Source: CAMCXT01 sp046302715 (GTDB taxonomy: Bacteria; Bacteroidota; Bacteroidia; M30B66). Taken from it: a DNA stretch of 5,127 nt. Below are positions 1 through 5,127 of this stretch, in pieces. Under the pieces are notes generated by a model. The model had not been told where the DNA came from, did no database searches, and saw only the letters and a program-made list of their open reading frames with translations. The position numbers and the translations under genes were made by a program. Numbering within the stretch: the first letter of the stretch is position 1; each line of letters opens with the position of its first letter. Location: assembly GCA_046302715.1 (NCBI GenBank), contig JBKCHQ010000070.1, forward strand, positions 1 to 5,127, read 5' to 3'.

Positions 1-1
1 T

Positions 2-589
2 GTGGCGGCAGCAAGTATTTCGCGTGAGCCGGTAGTTTTGGCCAGCCTGGCCGGACTTGTGGCCGGAGCACTTTCGATGGCTGCCGGCGAATACGTTTCG
101 GTAAGCTCGCAGACCGATGTCGAAACGGCCGATATTGAACGCGAAAAAGATGAGCTTAAGCGCATGCCTGAACTCGAGCAGGTACGATTGGCATCCATTT
201 ATGAAAAGCGAGGCTTAAAAAAAGAAACTGCAGCCTTAGTTGCAAAAGAACTCACCGAACATGACGCCCTTGGAGCGCATATGCGCGACGAACTTGGCTT
301 GAACGAAATCTCTCAGGCCAATCCCATTCAGGCGGCATTGGCATCGGGCGCCTCATTTACCTTTGGCGGTGTGCTACCTTTGCTCGTTACCCTATTCTGG
401 CCGCTCCAAACCATGGAATATGCGCTATATATATTTGCACTCATTTTTCTTGGTCTCTTGGGCGGAATTGCAGCCAAAACCGGCGGATCGGGCGTATTCA
501 AAGCCGTGTTGCGCATCACTTTTTGGGGAACCGTGGCCATGGGTTTAACGGCGGCGGTGGGGTATGTGTTTGGGGTGAAGGTGGGTTGA
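2..589 (+). CDS. VIT1/CCC1-family Fe(II)/Mn(II) transporter, 5' end missing
   Basis: This is the C-terminal ~195 codons of a VIT1/CCC1 family membrane transporter, which in known members moves Fe2+ or Mn2+ out of the cytoplasm. The window opens inside the gene. The GTG at its first codon is most likely the internal valine of the family's usual 'GVAAAS' stretch, so about 35-40 residues including TM1 are lost. Visible residues 11-29 form TM2, followed by the family signature GEYVSVSSQ (29-37). Residues 38-105 are a charged helical cytoplasmic domain rich in Glu, with His and Met (for example EKDELKRMPE and TEHDALGAHMRDELG). In VIT1 this domain binds metal. Hydrophobic segments at about 112-133, 138-158 and 168-191 are TM3-TM5. 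The frame is intact to TGA. The family call is firm; the metal cannot be told from the sequence. The next gene starts 40 bp downstream on the same strand. Confidence 0.93.
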   Translation: MAAASISREPVVLASLAGLVAGALSMAAGEYVSVSSQTDVETADIEREKDELKRMPELEQVRLASIYEKRGLKKETAALVAKELTEHDALGAHMRDELGLNEISQANPIQAALASGASFTFGGVLPLLVTLFWPLQTMEYALYIFALIFLGLLGGIAAKTGGSGVFKAVLRITFWGTVAMGLTAAVGYVFGVKVG

Positions 590-597
590 GATTCACG

Positions 598-617
598 AAC
601 AATAAGCCTTTATTGTT
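598..617 (+). repeat. Short A/T-rich inverted repeat between the two plus-strand genes
   Basis: Arms AACAATAA (598-605) and TTATTGTT (610-617) are perfectly complementary over 8 bp around the loop GCCT. The hairpin contains only one G-C pair and is not followed by a T-run, so it is a poor intrinsic terminator. It ends 12 bp before the GTG start of the next gene. It could be a weak mRNA structure near that start or a binding site for a small dimeric protein, or chance in A/T-rich DNA. Confidence 0.35.
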
Positions 618-629
618 GTTATTAAAATC

Positions 630-899
630 GTGCTTAAACCCGAAGACATCGACCGCATTATCGAAATGGCCTGGGAAGACCGTACGCCTTTCGATGCCAT
701 CTTTGCCCAGTTTGGCCTTCGCGAAGACGATGTGAAGGCGCTCATGAAACGAGAACTGCACCCTAACAACTGGCGCAAATGGCGCGCGCGGGTGCATGGC
801 CGGGTAACCAAACACCGCGCGCTGGCCGCCAAAGATATGACCCGCTTTAAGTGCAGTATGCAACGCAGTACGGGCAATCGCATTGCGAAACGGGGTTGA
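630..899 (+). CDS. DUF2805 / TIGR03643 family small protein
   Basis: An 89-residue basic protein that I recognise as the conserved hypothetical family DUF2805 (TIGR03643). The match rests on the N-terminal core DIDRIIEMAWEDRTPFDAI (6-24), the central ALMKREL (37-43) and the C-terminal RFKCSMQR...NRIAKR (72-88). Residues 22-43 read like a helix-turn-helix (AIFAQFGLREDDVKALMK), and the second half is rich in Arg, Lys, His and Trp. A nucleic-acid-binding role is therefore plausible, but that is inference; the function of the family is not known. The start is GTG at 630. In-frame TAA at 603-605 lies just upstream and there is no ATG, GTG or TTG between, so GTG is the only ordinary start that keeps the conserved core. 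No Shine-Dalgarno sequence is visible. The gene may be co-transcribed with the transporter upstream. It ends 9 bp from the convergent large gene. Confidence 0.88.
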   Translation: MLKPEDIDRIIEMAWEDRTPFDAIFAQFGLREDDVKALMKRELHPNNWRKWRARVHGRVTKHRALAAKDMTRFKCSMQRSTGNRIAKRG

Positions 900-945
900 T
901 GCTTCTTACTATTGCTTCTGCAGTTTCTGTGTGTAGCGATTGCCC
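872..945. repeat. Inverted repeat spanning the convergent 3' ends
   Basis: GGGCAATCGC (872-881) and GCGATTGCCC (936-945) are perfect 10-bp complements separated by 54 bp. The left arm lies in the last codons of the DUF2805 gene and the right arm in the last codons of the large minus-strand gene. Both arms encode Gly-Asn-Arg, each in its own gene and strand. The loop holds both stop codons. RNA from either strand that reads past its stop could form this stem. There is no adjacent U-run, so it is not a classical terminator, and it may be coincidence. Confidence 0.3.
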
Positions 946-3900
946 CGATCTAAACAAACAACAGAATATAATCCGGATGCCAAATCAGAAATATCGGCCT
1001 GTAAGACCCGCCCGTTTTGGACTGCCAACGTTTTTGCAATGCGGCCATACATGTCTACGAACTGAATTTCGGCATGCTTGATTTCTTCGGCAAACAAAAG
1101 CCGAATTGTACCCGAGCCGGGATTGGGATAAATGACCAAACTTTGAGCAGAAACCCGATTTATTCCGGTAACAAGTGCAATCTCAGCATCAACCGAACTG
1201 TGCTCGGGCTCCAGATTATTGGCATAATCGCGTGCTTGAATTTTAAACTGGTAGTAGGTACTCGGATTGCCTTCAAACACCAGGCTGTCGGCATTGATGC
1301 TTAAAAACCGCAATTGAAAGGGGCCGTTATTTTCTGAAACCGAAAGGAAATAGTCTTTGGTTAAGGCGTGTGCATCATAGGACGAAAAATGAAGTGTAAC
1401 AAATCCATCACTATTCTGCGAAACCCCAACGATTTCACTTTGCGGCGGAATGGTATCAATGGTATTGAGCCAGGTTTCGGTTAAAATTGGTGCATTGGAA
1501 TCAAAAACGATACTTGCCCGGTTTCGGATTTCGTCCAAGTGTGCTAAGCCTACTATCGGTTTAACCGTAAAATGCACGGCCATTTCGCCTTCGTTATCGT
1601 TTACATTGGGCGGTAAAAAGCCCTGAAGCGGATCTTCGGGTAAATCGTACGTGTTTGTATCGAGCGTTAAAAAGCGATGCGTCATGATTCCGGTAAGCGT
1701 GTCGAGCGTATAGGTATAGCGCACGATATGGGCACCAGATTCATTCTGAAAATCGAGATCTGCGGCGTAATATGAACCGCGGGCTTCTACTTTGTAAACC
1801 GAGTCGGCAATATGAATTTCTTGAATTTCCACCGAATTCAAATCGAGCGTCGACAAATCGAGTGTATCGGTAATGGCAACTTCTGCGGCAGGCAAGGTGG
1901 CTGCTGCTAAATTCTCGGCAAATATGGCATAATTCAACACTTCGTTTCGGTTTACATAATTCTCGGGCGTGCGGCCCTGTTTGCCCTCCTTAGCGTTAGG
2001 GTCATACGATGAACTGCTGCAAATTTCCCTTGTTTCATCTTCAAATTCATCAGCATCATCTAACAAGCTACCACAATCCTCAAAAAATCCCTGATAATCC
2101 ATGACTTTGTCTATTCCTTCAAGGATTTGAGCTACGGCAAATTGTGGATTAAGCGGTGCAATGCAATCAGCTACTGCGCCGCCAAAATTTTCCAATAAAT
2201 CAACTACAATTGGGCCTGTTGGATTGTATCTTAACATTTCCTCAACTGTGCAAGTAAGTTTGAATGTAGAAACTCCACAACCAGCCACAGGAAAAAGACC
2301 TAAGAATGCAAGGATGCATTGCCCTTGGGGATTTACAAAATCACAATCCTCTTCAGGGGCATCGATTTCATTCATATACTCAGATACCTCTATCTCATAA
2401 CAATCATCTTCTGTTGCAACTATGCTGATGGGAATGCTAATCGATCCTTCGGGTGGAATATTTGGAATGCCAAGAAGTGCAACGTTGGTAGCTTCGCCCT
2501 GCGCATTGGTATAGGGATAAAAAACCGTGTTGCTAACGGCCTGAACACCTTCCGGAACTAGAGGGTCATTATAAACTGGGACATTTAAAGTAACACCTAA
2601 TTCAGAAGGTATCTTTAAGGAAAGTGGATAGAGAAAGATGGCATTGTTTGAAGGATTGGAGATGGTGATGGTTTGCCCATTGCGCCTGTTGGTGCGTATC
2701 TGCGTTCTCCCCGATATGGTAACAACCGGAGGCAAATTGTTGGGCGCCGAAATGCGAAACGCCCCAAACAAAGTGTCGGCTGCCGTTGCGCTGTGTAAAA
2801 TTACATCGTACAATCCCGTTTCGGCATTGTTGAATTTAAAATGATTTAAAAGCCTATAACTGCTTATAAAGTTTGTGTCGATGGGCGTGTAGGTTGTACC
2901 GGTAAGGCTGTGACGCAGTACCAATGCATCGCCGTTGGCAAAGCCATACCCATTTGCCTGCATAAACGCAAACCCATTGCTTGCGGCCTGATTGGGCGTA
3001 ATGCTCTGCAGACCGGCAATGGTTATCGGCTTGCACAATTGGTCGGTGCCGCAGGTGTTTTGCACAGTTAAACACACCGTATATTCGCCAACAGCTGCAT
3101 ACGTATGTGTAGGATTTACCAAACTTGCCGAGGTAGTTCCATCACCAAAATTCCAACTGAACGAACTAACGTTTTGTGAATGGTTATTTATCAATACCTG
3201 ATTGCTGCTTACAAAGGTATCGAACATCGGCACCGGACCATAGACCGAACACACTGTATACGAATCTGAAAGGAAGTTTGACCAAATACCGGAAGCCGAT
3301 TTTACACGCACCGAAAGTGTATGCGTTCCCTGATCAAAGGGATTGGTAAATGCAAATATTTCATTGAGCGATGAAGCCGCGCTAAGGGGAATGGAAATAC
3401 CATTTCCAACGCCGGGATCGGCATCTACAAAGTACTCAGCAGCAACAATTTGTTCGGATGGATTTGGGGGATGCACATAAAAATACTGGCAACGCGAATT
3501 ACTCCACAACCCAAACTGATCTTTGGTTCGCACATACAGACGATGAATTCCTTCGCCAACCGTAACCGGTATGTTGAGGTTCACCGAGAGTTGCGCTCCG
3601 GCACTTACCGTTACGGGAATTGCATTGCCGGGGCCCGGGTCTGTGTCGATGAAATATTCAGCCTCGGTAATGGTACTGGAGGTGTTTTCGAGTTCCATCG
3701 AATGGAAAAAGTGTGTGCGTGTATTGGACCAGATACCGGCATCGCCTTTAACCCGAACATACAAGCGGTTAATTCCTGCAGGATATGCTGCAACCAACTG
3801 AAATTGCTGGTTTATTGTAGCTCCGGGTGTTATTGAAATTGGGCTTGCATTACCTGGTCCGGGATCGGTATTTACGAAGTATTCGGCCGCAACAATGTTT

Positions 3901-3962
3901 TGTGCTTCCAGGTTTTGCAAGAAGCAACCTAGTGCGAAAATGCCTAAAATTAGCTGTTTCAT
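909..3962 (-). CDS. Large modular type IX-secreted protein (triple AEYF repeat, PKD, DUF7619-like, FN3-like, sorting domain)
   Basis: A 1017-residue exported protein. Residues 1-20 are a Sec signal peptide with likely cleavage LEA|QN. Three tandem repeats follow at 22-88, 98-163 and 171-237. Then come a PKD domain (about 244-315, SWNFGDGT at 269-276 and HTYAAVGEYTV at 286-296), a TIG-like stretch (about 316-405), a beta-sandwich-like region (about 410-515), an acidic segment with eight cysteines (521-648), a DUF7619-like domain (652-836), an FN3-like domain (about 838-925) and a type IX sorting domain (942-1017). The architecture implies passage through Sec and then the type IX pore to the cell surface or medium. 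No catalytic domain is recognisable, so an adhesive or structural role is inferred. ATG 3962 is chosen because the signal peptide begins there and the upstream gene stops 8 bp earlier. That spacing and the lack of a promoter or Shine-Dalgarno sequence between them suggest an operon with translational coupling. The substrate or ligand is unknown. Confidence 0.92.
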   Translation of the reverse strand: MKQLILGIFALGCFLQNLEAQNIVAAEYFVNTDPGPGNASPISITPGATINQQFQLVAAYPAGINRLYVRVKGDAGIWSNTRTHFFHSMELENTSSTITEAEYFIDTDPGPGNAIPVTVSAGAQLSVNLNIPVTVGEGIHRLYVRTKDQFGLWSNSRCQYFYVHPPNPSEQIVAAEYFVDADPGVGNGISIPLSAASSLNEIFAFTNPFDQGTHTLSVRVKSASGIWSNFLSDSYTVCSVYGPVPMFDTFVSSNQVLINNHSQNVSSFSWNFGDGTTSASLVNPTHTYAAVGEYTVCLTVQNTCGTDQLCKPITIAGLQSITPNQAASNGFAFMQANGYGFANGDALVLRHSLTGTTYTPIDTNFISSYRLLNHFKFNNAETGLYDVILHSATAADTLFGAFRISAPNNLPPVVTISGRTQIRTNRRNGQTITISNPSNNAIFLYPLSLKIPSELGVTLNVPVYNDPLVPEGVQAVSNTVFYPYTNAQGEATNVALLGIPNIPPEGSISIPISIVATEDDCYEIEVSEYMNEIDAPEEDCDFVNPQGQCILAFLGLFPVAGCGVSTFKLTCTVEEMLRYNPTGPIVVDLLENFGGAVADCIAPLNPQFAVAQILEGIDKVMDYQGFFEDCGSLLDDADEFEDETREICSSSSYDPNAKEGKQGRTPENYVNRNEVLNYAIFAENLAAATLPAAEVAITDTLDLSTLDLNSVEIQEIHIADSVYKVEARGSYYAADLDFQNESGAHIVRYTYTLDTLTGIMTHRFLTLDTNTYDLPEDPLQGFLPPNVNDNEGEMAVHFTVKPIVGLAHLDEIRNRASIVFDSNAPILTETWLNTIDTIPPQSEIVGVSQNSDGFVTLHFSSYDAHALTKDYFLSVSENNGPFQLRFLSINADSLVFEGNPSTYYQFKIQARDYANNLEPEHSSVDAEIALVTGINRVSAQSLVIYPNPGSGTIRLLFAEEIKHAEIQFVDMYGRIAKTLAVQNGRVLQADISDLASGLYSVVCLDRGNRYTQKLQKQ
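912..1139 (-). other. Type IX secretion C-terminal sorting domain
   Basis: Residues 942-1017 of the large protein carry the type A sorting-domain pattern: VIYPNPGSGTIRL at 943-955, then strand-rich IQFVDMYGRI at 966-975, then the DISDLASGLYSV element at 990-1001 and a basic end (TQKLQKQ). In the known system this ~75-residue domain targets cargo to the PorU/PorV/PorZ machinery and is removed at the surface, often with replacement by A-LPS. It assigns the organism to Bacteroidota and the protein to the surface or medium. Confidence 0.93.
1173..1451 (-). other. FN3-like beta-sandwich domain
   Basis: Residues 838-930 of the large protein fit an FN3-type fold. The linker IPPQSEI is followed by strands FVTLHFSSYD, KDYFLSVSENNGPFQLRF and YYQFKIQARDYANNLEP. 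The 'VSENNGPF...Y.F...A.D.A.N.E' pattern is common just after DUF7619-like domains in large extracellular bacterial proteins. The boundaries are approximate. Confidence 0.6.
1455..2009 (-). other. DUF7619-like extracellular domain (SYDPN ... IVFDSNAPI)
   Basis: Residues 652-836 begin with SYDPNAKEG, continue with NEVLNYAIFAENLA...LPAAEVAITDTLDLSTLDL, and end with FLPPNVNDNEGEMAVHFTV and EIRNRASIVFDSNAPILTE. These are the hallmarks of the DUF11-related DUF7619 domain of large secreted bacterial proteins, which carries the same opening 'S-x-DPN' and closing 'IVFD-x-N-x-PI-x-T'. It is probably a structural stalk or spacer domain next to the sorting domain; no enzymatic motif is present. The family name rests on recall of the motif, not on a search. 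Confidence 0.72.
2019..2402 (-). other. Acidic cysteine-rich segment within the large protein
   Basis: Residues 521-648 contain eight of the protein's fifteen cysteines (521, 540, 549, 562, 571, 600, 630, 648) together with dense Asp/Glu runs (for example NEIDAPEEDCDF and LLDDADEFEDETREIC). A hydrophobic stretch (ILAFLGLFPVAGCG, 550-563) sits inside. The even cysteine number suggests disulfides formed in the periplasm. I do not recognise the family. The DNA here is much poorer in CpG than the following DUF7619-like part of the same gene. Confidence 0.6.
3018..3233 (-). other. PKD domain
   Basis: Residues 244-315 hold the canonical PKD motifs: SFSWNFGDGTTS (267-278) followed by PTHTYAAVGEYTVCLTVQN (284-302). 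Cysteines at 238, 297, 304 and 310 may pair. PKD domains are immunoglobulin-like spacers or binding modules in surface proteins. Confidence 0.88.
3252..3899 (-). repeat. Three tandem ~75-residue repeats (AEYF/DPGxGN/LYVRxK/GIWSN)
   Basis: Three protein-level repeats occupy 3699-3899, 3474-3671 and 3252-3452. Each holds AEYF (residues 26, 101, 175), DPGPGN or DPGVGN (33, 108, 182), an R/T-LYVR or LSVR strand followed by K, and GIWSN or GLWSN (76, 151, 225), giving a period of 75 then 74. The DNA of the copies has diverged while the key residues are kept, so this is an old duplication under selection and not a recent slippage product. Each unit is likely a small beta-rich domain. I know the 'AEYFxDTDPGxGN' motif from other Bacteroidota surface proteins but cannot give it a function. 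Confidence 0.85.
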
Positions 3963-3970
3963 AGCGGCGC

Positions 3971-5020
3971 TTATTCTGCCTGCTCGGCACTAAAATTCAA
4001 ATTCAGGGTTCCATTCAAGGGAACGGCGACATTATCTATCGTTAGCGTGTTCATCGAAGGCATGCCAATGGGTTCGCCGCTTTGATGAAAGGGATACGTT
4101 CCGCCATACACCCCAATTTGAGTTCCGTCTGAACCTGCGCCCAATAATGATGAGCCCGGCTGAAGGTGGATATCGTACAACCAACTGTAATCGGTAGGTA
4201 TTGCTGGATAATTTACAAACAAGGGATCAACTCCATTCAAATTGTTTGAGCCGGTATTGTTCGCCCCGGGTAAATCTCCAATGCACATAAAACTTGCATT
4301 ATTCATAACCACACAACTATTGAACGCATTGCTAAAGCTTCCTGTGGTACTGAGGTTGTAATTATAAAAAATATTGTTGGTAATTGTTGCCTGATCGACT
4401 TCATTAAAAGGACTCCCACTAAGGGTAGTTGAGATAAACGTATTGTGATCAAAAATTACCGGCGCATTGATTTGGGCAATTTGTGCATAACCATATAAGC
4501 CGCTAAATAAGTTGTTTCTGAATATCATTTCCATTCCCTGATAAAAAAACAACGTTACACCAGCCGTAATAAAATTGCCTTCAAAAACGCAATTGGTGGT
4601 GCTGTTTTGTATGCTAATATTGCCCGTAATCATGCAATTTCGAACAACAAAATCGTCGATAGTTGTTGATCCCGTTAAGTTTATACCTGATAGCCTTAGA
4701 CCTATGAGACGTGAGCCCGATGCTTCATCATAGTCGGAATTTAAATAGCACGCGTTTAGGATTGCGGGCAACGCTCCTATCGCCGTTGGATGATGCCCGG
4801 GGCCGATAATCGTTAACCTTTTGGTTAACGTGAAACTTGAATAATTTATGGACGAACCTTGAACCAAAATAGTATCGTTTGGCTGTGCCGCATCAATGGC
4901 ACTTTGAATGGTGGCGAATTGCGCCCCACCGCCCACAGCATTCGAAACCGTGTGCTGTGTTGCGCTTACTTGGCTTGTGCCCAATACAAATGCTGTTAGG
5001 AGAAGAAGAGTATTTTTCAT
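3971..5020 (-). CDS. Secreted right-handed parallel beta-helix protein
   Basis: A 349-residue exported protein with a Sec signal peptide (1-20, likely cut VSA|TQ). Residues 35-76 (ATIQSAIDAAQPNDTILVQ ... LTKRLTIIGPG) are the typical opening of NosD/pectin-lyase-like parallel beta-helices. Residues 100-245 follow as short rungs with Asn-rich turns (for example VVRNCMITGN, FEGNFITAG, FRNNLFSG, FDHNTFIS, ITNNIFYN). The helix closes with the stereotyped DPLFVN...DIHLQPGSSLLGAGSDGTQIGVYGG (265-307). A 35-residue tail (315-349) ends in GTLNLNFSAEQAE and has no YPNP or other sorting-domain signature. No catalytic lyase residues can be assigned, so it may bind carbohydrate or be purely structural. 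ATG 5020 starts the signal peptide and sits behind an A-rich leader. It is the first gene of a two-gene unit with the large modular protein 8 bp downstream. Confidence 0.87.
   Translation of the reverse strand: MKNTLLLLTAFVLGTSQVSATQHTVSNAVGGGAQFATIQSAIDAAQPNDTILVQGSSINYSSFTLTKRLTIIGPGHHPTAIGALPAILNACYLNSDYDEASGSRLIGLRLSGINLTGSTTIDDFVVRNCMITGNISIQNSTTNCVFEGNFITAGVTLFFYQGMEMIFRNNLFSGLYGYAQIAQINAPVIFDHNTFISTTLSGSPFNEVDQATITNNIFYNYNLSTTGSFSNAFNSCVVMNNASFMCIGDLPGANNTGSNNLNGVDPLFVNYPAIPTDYSWLYDIHLQPGSSLLGAGSDGTQIGVYGGTYPFHQSGEPIGMPSMNTLTIDNVAVPLNGTLNLNFSAEQAE
4811..4830 (-). repeat. Perfect hairpin inside the beta-helix gene
   Basis: Arms CGTTAACC (4811-4818) and GGTTAACG (4823-4830) are perfect 8-bp complements around four T (four A in the mRNA). 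The stem has four G-C pairs. It lies about codons 64-70 of the mRNA and encodes the near-symmetric peptide TLTKRLT. That segment is a conserved part of the beta-helix opening, so protein constraint plus chance may explain the symmetry. Confidence 0.45.
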
Positions 5021-5040
5021 GATTAATTTTTAAGATAATG

Positions 5041-5071
5041 CAAAGAAAATCCGCAATTCGAAGCCCGTCAA
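5041..5071 (-). promoter_or_regulatory. Candidate Bacteroidota-type promoter for the two-gene operon
   Basis: Read on the minus strand, TTGAC at 5071-5067 is followed, 20 bases after its TTG, by TTTCTTTG at 5048-5041. This matches the Bacteroidota sigma-factor consensus TTG-N19-21-TAnnTTTG with one mismatch (T for A). A transcript starting near 5034-5037 would have a leader of about 15 bases containing an A/T-rich stretch before ATG 5020. The match is by eye and rests on short motifs. Confidence 0.35.
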
Positions 5072-5127
5072 TCGCATAAAAGTAGGTTTCAATAACCTGA
5101 AAAATGCCGAACGAACTAAGCACAAAA

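Noticed and set aside
2..4. GTG at the first codon as the true start of the VIT-family gene
   Set aside because: The family continues upstream with TM1, and the residues here match the internal 'GVAAAS' stretch, so this is most likely a valine codon at a cut edge.
516..863. 115-codon minus-strand open frame across the VIT end and the DUF2805 gene
   Set aside because: Its sequence shows low-complexity proline runs and no family match, while the opposite strand codes for two recognised families.
3450..3836. 128-codon plus-strand open frame opposite the large gene
   Set aside because: It lies wholly antisense to the repeat-coding region, has no recognisable domain, and the minus-strand frame is clearly the real gene.
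3927..3938. Possible lipobox cysteine (Cys12) making the large protein a lipoprotein
   Set aside because: The context ALGC lacks the usual Leu at -3, and a good signal peptidase I site (LEA|Q) follows at residues 18-21. The type IX sorting domain already explains surface targeting.
4893..5123. Minus-strand open frame overlapping the beta-helix signal peptide
   Set aside because: It overlaps the signal-peptide region by about 130 bases in another frame and resembles no known protein. A second minus-strand frame is also open from the right edge to a TAA at 5030-5032, so a gene tail there cannot be excluded, but nothing supports it.
5104..5127. Possible divergent plus-strand gene start (ATG at 5104, MPNELSTK to the window edge)
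   Set aside because: Only eight codons are visible, with no supporting signal beyond an A-rich lead, so it cannot be called.
1..5127. CRISPR array, tRNA/rRNA, insertion sequence, toxin-antitoxin or phage module
   Set aside because: No direct-repeat/spacer pattern, cloverleaf, transposase motif or terminal inverted repeats were seen; the window is filled almost end to end by four genes.

Overview
The window looks like chromosomal DNA of a Bacteroidota member, probably free-living. The strongest evidence is the long minus-strand protein. It has a Sec signal peptide at one end and a type IX secretion (Por) C-terminal sorting domain with a YPNP motif at the other, and that domain is a hallmark of Bacteroidota. 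A/T-rich leaders without clear Shine-Dalgarno sequences, and one candidate Bacteroidota-type promoter (TTG / TAnnTTTG class), agree with this. No rRNA, tRNA, CRISPR array, insertion sequence or phage gene is visible.

Left part (1-899, plus strand): the 3' part of a VIT1/CCC1-family iron/manganese transporter, whose first 35-40 codons lie outside the window. It is followed after 40 bp by a small gene of the DUF2805/TIGR03643 family, whose function is unknown. A short A/T-rich inverted repeat lies between them.

Right part (909-5020, minus strand): a probable two-gene operon for exported proteins. The promoter-proximal gene encodes a 349-residue secreted right-handed parallel beta-helix protein. 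After 8 bp comes a 1017-residue modular surface or secreted protein. Its order is signal peptide, three tandem ~75-residue 'AEYF-DTDPGxGN-LYVRxK-GIWSN' repeats, a PKD domain, a TIG-like and beta-sandwich region, an acidic cysteine-rich segment, a DUF7619-like domain ('SYDPN...FLPPN...IVFDSNAPI'), an FN3-like domain and the type IX sorting domain. The plus-strand pair and this operon converge with only 9 bp between stop codons.

The inferred joint role of the two minus-strand genes is an exported adhesin-like or envelope system. The large protein would be moved through the type IX system and attached or released at the surface. The beta-helix protein has a Sec signal but no recognisable sorting domain, so its final location is unclear. 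The points most worth a second look are the triple repeat, the beta-helix/repeat-protein pairing, and a CpG-poor cysteine-rich block that stands out in composition inside the large gene. I see no defence, biosynthetic or mobile system here.
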